A DNA stretch of 64,000 nt from Lachnospiraceae bacterium RM5. Its GTDB lineage: Bacteria > Bacillota > Clostridia > Lachnospirales > Lachnospiraceae. The notes under the pieces were generated by a model. It made no database searches and had not been told where the DNA came from. It saw only the letters and a program-made list of their open reading frames with translations. The DNA lies in assembly GCA_900110975.1 (NCBI GenBank), contig FOFK01000002.1:570318-634317 (forward strand), written 5' to 3'. The position numbers and the translations under genes are program-made. Below, piece by piece: positions 1 through 8,826 of the stretch; positions within the stretch are counted from its first letter, which is position 1, and each line of letters starts with the position of its first letter.

Positions 1-1908
1 TGTGCAGGATTTTGTGGTACTTTCAAATACTATATTCTGTGTCTTTGTACCATCAAAAATAATTTTATTTTTTCCTTTTGCCTCAAAATTATATTCAATG
101 TTACTATTTTCTCCTCCATTATATTGATAAAAATCTCCTTTTAAAATAATGGTTCCGGCATATATAGTATTATTTGAATTTCCCTTATTACTTTTTGTAA
201 TAAAGTCTCCACCTATTTCCATAACAGCATCATCATTTACAATATATATATAACCATCTGAGCCTTCATAATTTTTACTTCCATCCTGATTTTCTATAAT
301 AGATGCCAGTACATAATCCCCCATAGTTTTTACTTTTCCACTATTAAGATTTAAAATTCCATCTAATTGATTATACAAGCCGTTAACATTAAGATTACCA
401 GTGCTAACATTTATATTTCCAAACTGAACCAGATTTCCTTTAATATTAAGTGTTTTATCATCTAAATTCAAAACACCATATTGATAAAAATTATTAACAA
501 CAGATTCACCGTCTATTTTTAATATTGATACTCCATTTAAATTCACCTTAGGATTAGTAGAACTAAACAATCCAAAACCCGAACAACCAGGATATTCAAA
601 TTCTACATTTTGCACATCATTTCCTGAAAAAATAATTTTATGATTGTTCTTTGACTCAAAATTATATCTTACCGGTTCTGAATTAGATATTCCTGCCTTC
701 TGTGTAAAATCCCCTTTAAATTCCATGGTACCGTTCTGTAAAACATTAGTACCATTATTATATCTACTCATGGTATAAAAATCTCCACCAACTAAAACAT
801 ATCCATTATCATCAGTCATACTTATATAAGAATCCGCCGTACTATATATAGGATTTTCGCCATCGTAAGATACATCTGCCAAGGTATAATTACCTGATAC
901 AAATAAACTTCCTGCTGAAACAATCATACCGCCATTTTTCTGATTTAAATTTTTCTTTACATATAAAGCACCATTATTAAGTTTTATGTTTCCATTCATA
1001 TTCAAATCATTATTAACAGTCAGTGTATTTTCACCAAGCTCCATTGTCCCATATTGATTAAAACTGTTTAAAGTTACATTGCCTCCAATTTTATTTATAC
1101 ATCCTGATACAATGTCAACATCAGTATTATCTGTTTTTGATAAAATATTAAAACATGAACTTTCTGGATTTTCAAAATCTACGATCTGCTTTTTTGAACC
1201 TGAAAAAATAACCTTATTATTATTTGTTGAAGAAAAATTTACTTTTATCTCAGTATCATCTTTATATCCGGCTCTTTGAGTAAAGTTACCCTGTAATTCA
1301 ATTGTACCATCCGTTAATGTATTAGCACCATTATTTAAATTACTCTGAAAATAAAAGTCCTTACATACTTTAAAAATTCCGTCAGGATTATTCATTATAA
1401 TTGATGCATTTGAGCCTGAGTAATTTTTATTACCATGCTCATCTTCTGTAATTGTAGCAAGAACATAATTTCCATCCACTTTCAAATTACATCCTCCTAC
1501 ACTAAGAACTCCACCCTCTTCTAAATAATCTCCACCTATAATTACATTTCCGCTTCCACCTAAGAATGTACCACCATTTTGATTATAATCTCCGGATACA
1601 GCCATAGCACCATCTTCGACATCTAATCTACCATTGTTATGAATAAAATCACCTGTAATAAGAAGCTTTCCACCATTAAATATAATATCTGCTTCTTGTG
1701 TCACAGTTCCTTCAATAACAACTGTCTGACCATTAAGATTTAAAGTTTTTCCAATAGTAACATCTCCTTTAAAATCAACATCAACACTGATTATATCAGG
1801 AAACTCACCATCAGCCTTTGCCTCAAAAATAAAATTCGGACTAATTAAAGCCACACATAACAAAATAACAAAGACCTTTTTAATATATGCTTTTTTAAAA
1901 ATAACCAT
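1..1908 (-). CDS. Repetitive secreted surface protein, 5' part only
   Basis: This is a large reading frame that stays open to the left edge of the window, so only the first 636 codons are visible. The product begins with a basic and then hydrophobic signal peptide ending near EAKADGE. It continues as Asn/Gly-rich short repeats with patterns such as GDYNQNGG and NNGTNVLTNGT. A longer unit that includes (I/V)IFSG followed by Q-x-V-x-F-E recurs near nt 1205, 630 and 55, a period of about 190 residues. Such spacing suggests a parallel beta-helix adhesin or matrix-like surface protein, but I do not recognise a named family. I chose the ATG at 1908 because it lies 8 nt after GGGAGGAG; the ATG at 1914 is only 2 nt away. 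A TATAAT-like -10 lies at 1967-1972. Function and anchoring cannot be judged without the missing C-terminus. Confidence 0.8.
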   Translation of the reverse strand, partial: MVIFKKAYIKKVFVILLCVALISPNFIFEAKADGEFPDIISVDVDFKGDVTIGKTLNLNGQTVVIEGTVTQEADIIFNGGKLLITGDFIHNNGRLDVEDGAMAVSGDYNQNGGTFLGGSGNVIIGGDYLEEGGVLSVGGCNLKVDGNYVLATITEDEHGNKNYSGSNASIIMNNPDGIFKVCKDFYFQSNLNNGANTLTDGTIELQGNFTQRAGYKDDTEIKVNFSSTNNNKVIFSGSKKQIVDFENPESSCFNILSKTDNTDVDIVSGCINKIGGNVTLNSFNQYGTMELGENTLTVNNDLNMNGNIKLNNGALYVKKNLNQKNGGMIVSAGSLFVSGNYTLADVSYDGENPIYSTADSYISMTDDNGYVLVGGDFYTMSRYNNGTNVLQNGTMEFKGDFTQKAGISNSEPVRYNFESKNNHKIIFSGNDVQNVEFEYPGCSGFGLFSSTNPKVNLNGVSILKIDGESVVNNFYQYGVLNLDDKTLNIKGNLVQFGNINVSTGNLNVNGLYNQLDGILNLNSGKVKTMGDYVLASIIENQDGSKNYEGSDGYIYIVNDDAVMEIGGDFITKSNKGNSNNTIYAGTIILKGDFYQYNGGENSNIEYNFEAKGKNKIIFDGTKTQNIVFESTTKSCT

Positions 1909-1966
1909 ACGCATATCTCCTCCCATATTAAATTTTAAATTTATCACGTTCAAATAATATACCTCT

Positions 1967-1972
1967 ATTATA
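1967..1972 (-). promoter_or_regulatory. Possible -10 box for the repetitive surface protein gene
   Basis: The minus strand reads TATAAT about 60 nt upstream of the chosen ATG. No good -35 is visible at 16-18 nt, only a T-rich stretch, so this is a tentative promoter. Confidence 0.35.
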
Positions 1973-2018
1973 CAATAAATTAATGGTAAAAAATATTAAA
2001 TTACATTTAAATATGGGC

Positions 2019-2048
2019 AAAAAAAAGAAGTCATGACCATGACTTCTT
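2019..2048 (-). terminator. Rho-independent terminator
   Basis: A 10-bp perfect stem (AAGAAGTCAT with its complement) and a 4-nt loop are followed on the minus strand by a U-tract. It lies 60 nt past the stop of the 329-residue protein gene and separates it from the repetitive surface protein gene. Confidence 0.75.
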
Positions 2049-2111
2049 CCTGTATATTTTTATTATATATTAAATATTATTTCTTAATAAAATCTTCTTT
2101 TACAATCATAT

Positions 2112-3101
2112 TTACCACCATCCTAAACTACTCAATTTGGTATATTTTCTCATTTCTTTTTCATAAAATTCTCTCAAATCGTCCAATGAAATTCTTGCGT
2201 CTTCTCTATGCATAGACAACCTATATTTCCATAAGACAGTATTCGCAGTATTAATTGCGACAGACATTTTTTCATATTCATGTTTTAAAAATTTTCTTGT
2301 TTCATTTTCATTAACCCTTAATTCATCTTTTACAATATCCTTTTTTAATTCCTCCCAAACAATTTGTTTTTCTTCGTCAGACACATAGTGTTTGGTATTT
2401 TTAGAATTACAACTTATCTGCCCTAAAAATGCATCCCAACACTCTAAATCATTAAATCTTTTATACATATCAAAAGTACAATTTTCAAAAAACTGTGTAA
2501 ACATTTTGGTTTCTTCTATATAATCTTTTTGATTATTTAATATTTCTTCATTATTTTTTATTACCTTTTTTAGTTTAGCAATTTTATCCAAGTCGCATTC
2601 CCTATCATATCTCTCGTACATTTTAATTTTTTCTTTTGCGTTTAATATGTTTATTTCTTGTTCGTGACCTATATCTAATATTGCTTTTCTTCCCGTCATA
2701 TCTTCCCATACGACAGAATTACAATTTTCATCTTTTAAAATAATTTTTGTTTTAAATTTCATATCATAATTACAATTGTCGCTATCAACTTTTAATATAC
2801 ATTTACTTCCACTATAGGTTGTCTCATAATAAGTTTTATATTTTCTCGTCACCCTTTTTCCGTTTGGCATTGTAATTGTATATGTTCCGTCTGGAATGGT
2901 GTCTGCACGCACTGGTATTTTAGTTGATATAAACTGATAAGGTTTATATGTATACGAATAGTCTCCATATAGTTTACCAGCGACTGGATGAATTAGCGGA
3001 TGTTGTTTTCTGTATTCCGCCGCACCTTTTGACGCTGACCATTTTGGTGTTAATGCATTCTTTGCCATTATACCCAACCCTATAAATCCTAATAAGCTCA
3101 T
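2112..3101 (-). CDS. Unrecognised 329-residue protein
   Basis: I do not recognise this protein. The first 13 residues (MSLLGFIGLGIMA) are hydrophobic and could be a short membrane anchor. The rest looks soluble and charged. Residues about 70-110 are rich in Thr/Tyr with a DGTYTI-PNGKR segment that could form a beta sheet. The part from about 150 to 320 is Lys/Glu-rich and probably helical, with several Cys residues, and ends in the aromatic pair WW. An AGGGAG site lies 10 nt before the ATG. It sits between two other genes of accessory character and has its own terminator downstream at 2019-2048. Function is unknown. Confidence 0.7.
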   Translation of the reverse strand: MSLLGFIGLGIMAKNALTPKWSASKGAAEYRKQHPLIHPVAGKLYGDYSYTYKPYQFISTKIPVRADTIPDGTYTITMPNGKRVTRKYKTYYETTYSGSKCILKVDSDNCNYDMKFKTKIILKDENCNSVVWEDMTGRKAILDIGHEQEINILNAKEKIKMYERYDRECDLDKIAKLKKVIKNNEEILNNQKDYIEETKMFTQFFENCTFDMYKRFNDLECWDAFLGQISCNSKNTKHYVSDEEKQIVWEELKKDIVKDELRVNENETRKFLKHEYEKMSVAINTANTVLWKYRLSMHREDARISLDDLREFYEKEMRKYTKLSSLGWW

Positions 3102-3207
3102 CGCATAACATCTCCCTTCGCTAATCTTATTTTTATATATTAAATTTTATCACTTTAATGTATCTAGTTTAATATAAATTTTTAGAATTATTTAAAACGT
3201 AACAACT

Positions 3208-3243
3208 AAAAAACCTAGCAGAAATATATTTCTAGTAGGTTTT
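3208..3243 (-). terminator. Probable rho-independent terminator
   Basis: A hairpin with arms of about 14 nt and two mismatches begins 6 nt after the stop of the 508-residue gene and ends in a run of U on the minus strand (complement of the A-run at 3208-3213). Confidence 0.6.
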
Positions 3244-3248
3244 ATCAA

Positions 3249-4775
3249 TTATTCATCCTTTAAGTCTTTAATCTCAAACAATCCATTTTGTATATATTCT
3301 TTATTTTTTATTCCACATTTGGAATGGATATAATATTTATTAGAAATATAATCATAATTTGCTGCAATATATTTAATACCATTATTTGTTCTGATTTTTA
3401 AATATTTTAAAATAGTTTTATTATGTGTAACATCATATAGTTTTTCATCATAAAATACAATGATTTTCGATTTTTCCTCTCCTTTTTTAAATGGTTTTCT
3501 TTTTAACAAATTATATTTAGAATATGTTGTTATATATCCACCAACTATAAAATATTTTGTTGTTTCCCCATATAATGTGCCCTGCGTTTCCTGAATTAAA
3601 TCTCCATAATCCCATCTCCATTCAGAGCCATATCCCGTTCTATTGTTGCTGTTTTGTGCTCTTAATAAATATGGTTTAGTAAATCTAAAAAATTTATCTT
3701 TATCAAGATATAAAAATATATCTTCTCGTGACAACTCATTTTTAACATATTCTTCTAGATCCGAAGTTTTTTTCATTTTAAAGTTTGTAAATGTTATATC
3801 TCTGACATAATCATCTCCATATCCTCGCTCTATAATATAATTAAAATATACATATTCATATTGATTATGATGTCGATAACTAATATATTTGCCGTTATTA
3901 ACAACAATCCTTTTATATGCAGATGTTTCTTCGTTCCCTTCAAATTCATCAAGAATATCTACTGTTTTTGTATTGCTTAAAATATCAACAACTAGCTCGT
4001 CCATATCAGCCTCGTCATATCTATCTTCTACAACTTTCGGTTTTATTTTAGGTTCTTTATTTTCATGACTACTTTCAATTTCATCTTCAAGATCTTCATC
4101 ATCTTCATTCTCCTCTTCATTTGATTCATAATAATCAGATATACAATCTTCTATAAAATTAGCAAGCATTCCATCTTTTTCTCTCCATATCAAAAATTCA
4201 TCATAAATGTAATCAGACCTAAAATCATTTATACCAGAAACCCAAAACGAATATATGTAGCATTTTAAATCTTCGTCAAATTTCTTTTCAAATGTAAACA
4301 AGTAAAATATTTTATTTCTTTTATGATTATGCATATTAACCCAATATTCATCAACTGGTTCATAGTAACATTTTCCAATACAGTTTAGTTTACAATATTC
4401 TCCCAAATCATTTATTGAATTTACCTCTATAAAGCCGCTAAACTTAATCCCCTCATCGTCATTCTCAAAATTATTATTGTATGCATCACATTTATTTGTA
4501 TATGATTCAATAATCATTCTTAACGCTTCTCTTTTAATATTTTGAGATAAGTTGTATATATCTCCTAATGTTCTGTTCATCTTATGAGCCAAAAGTTCGA
4601 CATAGTATAGTCCAAAATATCCTCTAGGAACAAATATTCCTTCACATTGTTCTTTATATATTTCTATTTCTTTATCTGCCTCTTTTATCATACTTGCCAT
4701 ATTATATCCCTCCAACATGGCAATAAAAGCAATATTATTATAAACATTTATTATATTTTCTTCTGCATAATCCAT
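3249..4775 (-). CDS. Unrecognised 508-residue protein with acidic linker
   Basis: I do not recognise a family. No signal peptide or convincing membrane segment is seen, so the product is probably cytoplasmic. An N-terminal part of about 215 residues, mostly helical with a few Cys residues (CKLNCIGKC near 135), is joined to a second folded part (about 265-508) by a strongly acidic linker near 220-245 rich in Glu/Asp. The C-terminal part is rich in Tyr, Lys and Asn with many short beta-like stretches. The start follows AAAGGGTGTGG at a reasonable distance. It lies downstream of a Schlafen-type regulator on the same strand and has its own terminator. Base use is very AT-rich like its neighbour, which fits an accessory segment. 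Confidence 0.7.
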   Translation of the reverse strand: MDYAEENIINVYNNIAFIAMLEGYNMASMIKEADKEIEIYKEQCEGIFVPRGYFGLYYVELLAHKMNRTLGDIYNLSQNIKREALRMIIESYTNKCDAYNNNFENDDEGIKFSGFIEVNSINDLGEYCKLNCIGKCYYEPVDEYWVNMHNHKRNKIFYLFTFEKKFDEDLKCYIYSFWVSGINDFRSDYIYDEFLIWREKDGMLANFIEDCISDYYESNEEENEDDEDLEDEIESSHENKEPKIKPKVVEDRYDEADMDELVVDILSNTKTVDILDEFEGNEETSAYKRIVVNNGKYISYRHHNQYEYVYFNYIIERGYGDDYVRDITFTNFKMKKTSDLEEYVKNELSREDIFLYLDKDKFFRFTKPYLLRAQNSNNRTGYGSEWRWDYGDLIQETQGTLYGETTKYFIVGGYITTYSKYNLLKRKPFKKGEEKSKIIVFYDEKLYDVTHNKTILKYLKIRTNNGIKYIAANYDYISNKYYIHSKCGIKNKEYIQNGLFEIKDLKDE

Positions 4776-4849
4776 TTAAACCACACCCTTTAATTTAAAA
4801 ATTTCCTCTAGCAACTGCATCATAGTTATATTGATATGTGCTTTTTCGT

Positions 4850-6304
4850 TTATTTATCTGAATTTATCACTTTCCAATGTCCACTATATCCGCTTCCAAC
4901 ATATTCAATATCTGCATTTGCAGAAATTACTCTCTTAACTGTTCTCACACTTATTCCAAGTTCATTAGCAATCATTATAGTAGTAATTGAAGGATTATCA
5001 ATCATTAATTTTTTTATTTGTAAGTCATATTTTCCTTGAGTGCCACCTTGAGTGCCACCTTGAGTGCCATCTTGAGTGCCATCTTGAGTGCCATCTTGAG
5101 CGACATCTTGGACGACATTATGTTTAATACCATTTTCCTCAATATAATTCAAATTATAAAGCTTCAACGTAAAATCCTTATATTCCGTATTAAACTTTGG
5201 CATTAGTTCTTCTGTAACATTTTCCTGAAAATCATAATCTTCAAGAATCTTCTTAAAACCACTACCCCTGCGTTCCATCAGATTTAATCTGCTAAAAATA
5301 TCAGCCAACACAGGATTTCTTCGTTGTGATGATATATTTCTAAGATCTCTTCCCTCCAGCGAAGAACCATCCACCATTCCCCCCGGCGAATATATTTCCA
5401 AACGATCATCAAACATATCTATATGAACTTCACTACCAATCATCAAATAATCTCTGTGAATAAGTGCATTTACCAATCCTTCTGTAACCGCTCTTTCCGG
5501 ATAATCCGGATATTCCACCCTATGTGTTGCTGCCTTTTTCCATGCTTTTCTATTATGGTTCATAATGAACTTAAGACCATCTTGAAAAAGGGATATCAAT
5601 CCACCGGAAATTTCTTCATCATCAATCGCATCCATAAGTCCTGATGCTTTTGTAAGACCATTCCATCTGGTACAGAAAACTCTTGAATGTCTTATAGGTG
5701 ATTCATCCGCAAGAAGTGCTCCTGCATTAGTAAGTTTTCCATTACCATCTATAATTCCAAAAGATTCATAATCTGTATCTTCAAATGATTTACCCGTTCT
5801 TTGTTTATATACAGACCTTAATTTTGTAAATGCCATATCTTCAAATTTATATTGTGAAGGCAAGCTGTCATAACTTCTTCCACTTCCCTTTATAACCAAT
5901 TCTCTAAGTTGCGTCGGATTTGCAATTATACTTTCATTACCTACTCGCACAAAGGCAACTAGCTGACCATTACCCGAATAATAATAAGGTGTCTCATTAC
6001 CGGTCATAATCTCAACGATAACTACTTCTTTTCCATCTGCTATTTCTTGAGATAATTTAAAGTTTGGAATAGGATTCATATGCATCTTAATTGCTTCACT
6101 TATTTTCTCAGAAACACCTTTTGCATCTTCTAACCCTACAATATTATCATCATCATCTATGCCAAAAATTAATTTTCCTCCGAATGTATTAGCAAATGCA
6201 CTAACGCTCTTTAACCAGCTCTTTGGTCTTTTTTCTTCAAGAGTCCGTTTTTTATCATATTCGGTTGTCTCGCCAATCAGTTCCTTAACACTCATATAAT
6301 CCAT
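4850..6304 (-). CDS. AlbA_2/Schlafen-type ATP-binding transcriptional regulator
   Basis: The N-terminal ~130 residues match the AlbA_2 (Schlafen AAA_4-like) domain: ETTEYDKKR, then NTFGGKLIFGIDDDDNIVG. A middle region of about 230-370 resembles the HATPase_c_4 domain of this family (TEGLVNALIHRDY, then DRLEIYSPGGM). A Gly-Thr-Gln repeat linker follows at about 395-425, then a C-terminal winged-helix-like part (LGISVRTVKRVI). Family members usually regulate transcription; the DNA target is unknown. The linker is encoded by a 12-bp tandem repeat (5035-5118). The ATG at 6304 lies only 2 nt after AAGGA, and the in-frame ATG at 6295 is 11 nt away, so the start is uncertain by three residues. Confidence 0.85.
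   Translation of the reverse strand: MDYMSVKELIGETTEYDKKRTLEEKRPKSWLKSVSAFANTFGGKLIFGIDDDDNIVGLEDAKGVSEKISEAIKMHMNPIPNFKLSQEIADGKEVVIVEIMTGNETPYYYSGNGQLVAFVRVGNESIIANPTQLRELVIKGSGRSYDSLPSQYKFEDMAFTKLRSVYKQRTGKSFEDTDYESFGIIDGNGKLTNAGALLADESPIRHSRVFCTRWNGLTKASGLMDAIDDEEISGGLISLFQDGLKFIMNHNRKAWKKAATHRVEYPDYPERAVTEGLVNALIHRDYLMIGSEVHIDMFDDRLEIYSPGGMVDGSSLEGRDLRNISSQRRNPVLADIFSRLNLMERRGSGFKKILEDYDFQENVTEELMPKFNTEYKDFTLKLYNLNYIEENGIKHNVVQDVAQDGTQDGTQDGTQGGTQGGTQGKYDLQIKKLMIDNPSITTIMIANELGISVRTVKRVISANADIEYVGSGYSGHWKVINSDK
5035..5118 (-). repeat. 12-bp tandem repeat inside the AlbA_2 regulator gene
   Basis: Seven copies of a 12-bp unit (plus strand CTTGAGTGCCAC/T) stand head to tail; the last two are diverged. 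Each unit encodes four residues, (D/G)GTQ, so changes in copy number keep the reading frame. It forms the linker between the ATP-binding part and the C-terminal helix-turn-helix. Confidence 0.95.
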
Positions 6305-6407
6305 CTTCCTTCTACTATTGTTATATAAATAATAATATAAACTTCACTTGTCACACTAATATATAATTTTATTATATTCATTTAAACATACAGTTTCAAC
6401 AATAATA

Positions 6408-6437
6408 AAAAAGAGTTGCCGGCATAAAACCGGCAAC
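6408..6437 (-). terminator. Rho-independent terminator after the GGGtGRT gene
   Basis: An 8-bp GC-rich perfect stem (GTTGCCGG with CCGGCAAC) and a 7-nt loop are followed on the minus strand by TCTTTTTT. It closes the NifU-like/GGGtGRT pair. Confidence 0.9.
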
Positions 6438-6496
6438 CCATTAAAGTTCACTAAAGCAGAACCTCTCTTTATATTTTAAATATAATAAATTCTAAA

Positions 6497-7507
6497 TTAG
6501 AATTTTCCAGCCTTTGCAGCTTCTTCAATTGAAACAGCAACTGCTACTGTAGCACCTACCATTGGGTTGTTACCCATTCCGATAAGTCCCATCATTTCTA
6601 CGTGAGCAGGTACAGATGAAGAACCAGCGAACTGAGCATCACTATGCATTCTTCCTAATGTATCTGTCATACCGTATGAAGCAGGACCAGCTGCCATGTT
6701 ATCTGGATGTAATGTACGTCCTGTACCACCACCTGAAGCAACTGAGAAATATTTCTTTCCTAAGTCGATACATTCTTTCTTATATGTTCCTGCAACTGGA
6801 TGCTGGAATCTTGTTGGGTTTGTTGAGTTACCTGTAATAGAAACACCAACATTTTCGTGATGCATGATTGCAACACCTTCCTGAACATCATCAGCACCAT
6901 AACATTTAACTGTAGCTCTAAGACCATTTGAATATGGTGTTTCGCTTACGATGTTAAGTTTTGCACTCTTATAATCATATTTTGTTTCAACGAATGTAAA
7001 TCCGTTAATTCTTGAAATAATCTGTGCAGCATCTTTTCCTAAACCGTTTAAGATAACTCTTAATGGTTTCTGTCTAACTTTATTAGCTTTTTCAGCAATA
7101 CCGATAGCACCTTCAGCTGCAGCAAATGATTCATGTCCAGCAAGGAAACAGAAACATTCTGTTTCTTCCTCTAATAACATTTTTCCAAGGTTACCATGTC
7201 CTAAACCAACTTTTCTATGGTCAGCAACTGAACCAGGGATACAAAATGCCTGAAGTCCCTCACCTATAGCTGCTGCTGCATCTGCAGCTCTCTTACAACC
7301 TTTTTTAATAGCGATAGCTGCACCAACTGTATATGCCCAACATGCATTTTCAAAACATATTGGCTGAATCTTCTTAACCTGTTCATATACGTCTAATCCA
7401 GCATCTTTTGTAATCTTTTCTGCTTCTTCTATTGAACTAATTCCATAACTGTTAAGTACAGAATTAATTGTATCTATTCTTCTTTCATATGATTCAAATA
7501 AAGCCAT
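6497..7507 (-). CDS. GGGtGRT family protein
   Basis: The product carries the signature SGGGTGRT near residue 260 that names the GGGtGRT family, and it has the usual length (336 residues). The chain is rich in Gly and Ala with no signal peptide or membrane segment, so it should be cytoplasmic. The biochemical role of the family is not established as far as I know. It lies 22 nt downstream of a NifU-like scaffold gene and shares its terminator, which points to a role linked to Fe-S clusters. AGGAG stands 8 nt before the ATG. The sequence appears complete. Confidence 0.92.
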   Translation of the reverse strand: MALFESYERRIDTINSVLNSYGISSIEEAEKITKDAGLDVYEQVKKIQPICFENACWAYTVGAAIAIKKGCKRAADAAAAIGEGLQAFCIPGSVADHRKVGLGHGNLGKMLLEEETECFCFLAGHESFAAAEGAIGIAEKANKVRQKPLRVILNGLGKDAAQIISRINGFTFVETKYDYKSAKLNIVSETPYSNGLRATVKCYGADDVQEGVAIMHHENVGVSITGNSTNPTRFQHPVAGTYKKECIDLGKKYFSVASGGGTGRTLHPDNMAAGPASYGMTDTLGRMHSDAQFAGSSSVPAHVEMMGLIGMGNNPMVGATVAVAVSIEEAAKAGKF

Positions 7508-7529
7508 TTCTTCGTCTCCTTTCTATAAA

Positions 7530-8222
7530 TTAATCAACTCTAGGGTCAATGATCTTAGCTGCATCATCTACACGACCATACTGGCCTTTAGCTTTTTCAT
7601 AAGCAGTGTTAGGATCATCTCCAGCCTTAATAAAGTCAGTCATCTTTCCTAAAGAAACGAACTGATATCCGATAACTTCATTATTCTCATCTAAAGCAAT
7701 TCCTGTAACATAACCTTCTGCCATTTCAAGGTAACGTACACCTTTTTCTTTAGTTGCATACATTGTACCAACCTGTGAACGAAGACCTTTTCCTAAATCT
7801 TCTAATCCGGCACCGATTACTAAACCGTCATCTGAGAAAGCACTCTGTGTACGTCCGTAAACGATCTGTAAGAATAATTCTCTCATAGCTGTATTAATAG
7901 CATCACAAACCAAGTCTGTATTTAATGCTTCTAATATAGTTTTTCCCTGTAAAATTTCTGCTGCCATAGCTGCTGAATGTGTCATACCTGAACATCCAAT
8001 TGTTTCAATTAAAGCTTCTTCAATTACACCATTTTTAACGTTTAAAGATAATTTACAAGCTCCCTGCTGTGGTGCACACCAACCTATACCATGTGTAAAA
8101 CCTGATATATCTTCAATTTTTTTTGCATGGATCCATTTTCCTTCTTCTGGTATTGGAGCAGGCTCATGCTTTGCACCCTTAGCTACAGGGCACATTTCCT
8201 GAACTTTCTGTGAGTAAATCAT
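7530..8222 (-). CDS. NifU-like iron-sulfur cluster assembly scaffold protein
   Basis: The 230-residue product has a NifU N-terminal-like core: CAPQQGAC near residues 50-57 and IGCSGMTHSAAMAAE near 77-91, with conserved Cys residues that could hold a transient Fe-S cluster. A longer C-terminal region follows (EKGVRYLEMAEGYVTG). In ordinary Suf or Isc operons the partner is a cysteine desulfurase; here the only partner is the GGGtGRT protein directly downstream. The start follows AAAGGAG by 7 nt. A long AU-rich hairpin with a U-run lies just upstream (8251-8304) and could end the NUDIX transcript or act in the leader. Confidence 0.85.
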   Translation of the reverse strand: MIYSQKVQEMCPVAKGAKHEPAPIPEEGKWIHAKKIEDISGFTHGIGWCAPQQGACKLSLNVKNGVIEEALIETIGCSGMTHSAAMAAEILQGKTILEALNTDLVCDAINTAMRELFLQIVYGRTQSAFSDDGLVIGAGLEDLGKGLRSQVGTMYATKEKGVRYLEMAEGYVTGIALDENNEVIGYQFVSLGKMTDFIKAGDDPNTAYEKAKGQYGRVDDAAKIIDPRVD

Positions 8223-8250
8223 TACTAAACTCCTTTCAAAATATTAACTA

Positions 8251-8304
8251 AAAAAATAAATAAGATAAATAATGCTTCTATCATTATTCGATCTTATTTA
8301 TTTT
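8251..8304 (-). terminator. Long AU-rich hairpin with U-tract between the NUDIX and NifU-like genes
   Basis: A 14-bp perfect stem (8253-8266 with 8291-8304), an internal bulge, a further 7-bp AATAATG/CATTATT stem and a 7-nt loop are followed on the minus strand by a run of U. It lies about 65 nt past the NUDIX stop and 28 nt before the NifU-like start, so it can be a terminator or a leader attenuator. Confidence 0.6.
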
Positions 8305-8368
8305 CTCATAATTCATCAAATTAGTCCACTTATTTTTTTAGAAAATAAGCTATATTTAATAATAATTT

Positions 8369-8812
8369 CTAAACATATATCTTATTATCAAGATTTAAAA
8401 GCTTTTCATGGAAGAAATCCACCCTGTTAAGGCCTGCTGCCCAGAGATATGCCCTGTCAACATCTCCTATTTCTTCTAACGAAAGCCATGCAGAACCAAT
8501 AATCGTCTGCTCTTCCATGCTAAACTCCGGATCTATACCTTTCCCTATCACTTCATCTTCCCCAATTTCCAAAAGAAAACTATGAACTTCACCTCTGTTA
8601 TCAGGCTTATATTGTACTGAAAGTTTTCTTATAACTTTTCCATGTACCAAAGCTTCTTCCAAAAGCTCACGTGTAACTGCATCTTCGTAGGTTTCACCTT
8701 CTTCAACGCCGCCACCCGGAAGGCAATAAAAGATTCTTCCATTCATCTTATGTTTTACCATTAAAATTTTATCATCTCTTATAACAACTGCCTGAACCCT
8801 GTCTCTTCTCAT
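8369..8812 (-). CDS. NUDIX hydrolase
   Basis: A nearly complete Nudix box is seen at residues 34-56: G, five residues, E, seven residues, REL, x, EE. Only the usual Gly near the end is replaced by Leu. Family members cleave nucleoside diphosphates linked to another group; the substrate cannot be told from sequence. The protein is short (147 residues), soluble and probably cytoplasmic. A longer frame starts at 8827, overlapping the muramidase stop, but GGAGGG at 8820-8825 lies 7 nt before the ATG at 8812, so I chose the inner start. It is the second gene after the GH25 muramidase and probably translationally coupled to it. Confidence 0.9.
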   Translation of the reverse strand: MRRDRVQAVVIRDDKILMVKHKMNGRIFYCLPGGGVEEGETYEDAVTRELLEEALVHGKVIRKLSVQYKPDNRGEVHSFLLEIGEDEVIGKGIDPEFSMEEQTIIGSAWLSLEEIGDVDRAYLWAAGLNRVDFFHEKLLNLDNKIYV

Positions 8813-8826
8813 AGTTTTTCCCTCCA

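Noticed and set aside
5035-5118. CRISPR-like array
   Set aside because: The units are only 12 bp, have no spacers and continue the reading frame of a protein; no cas gene is present.
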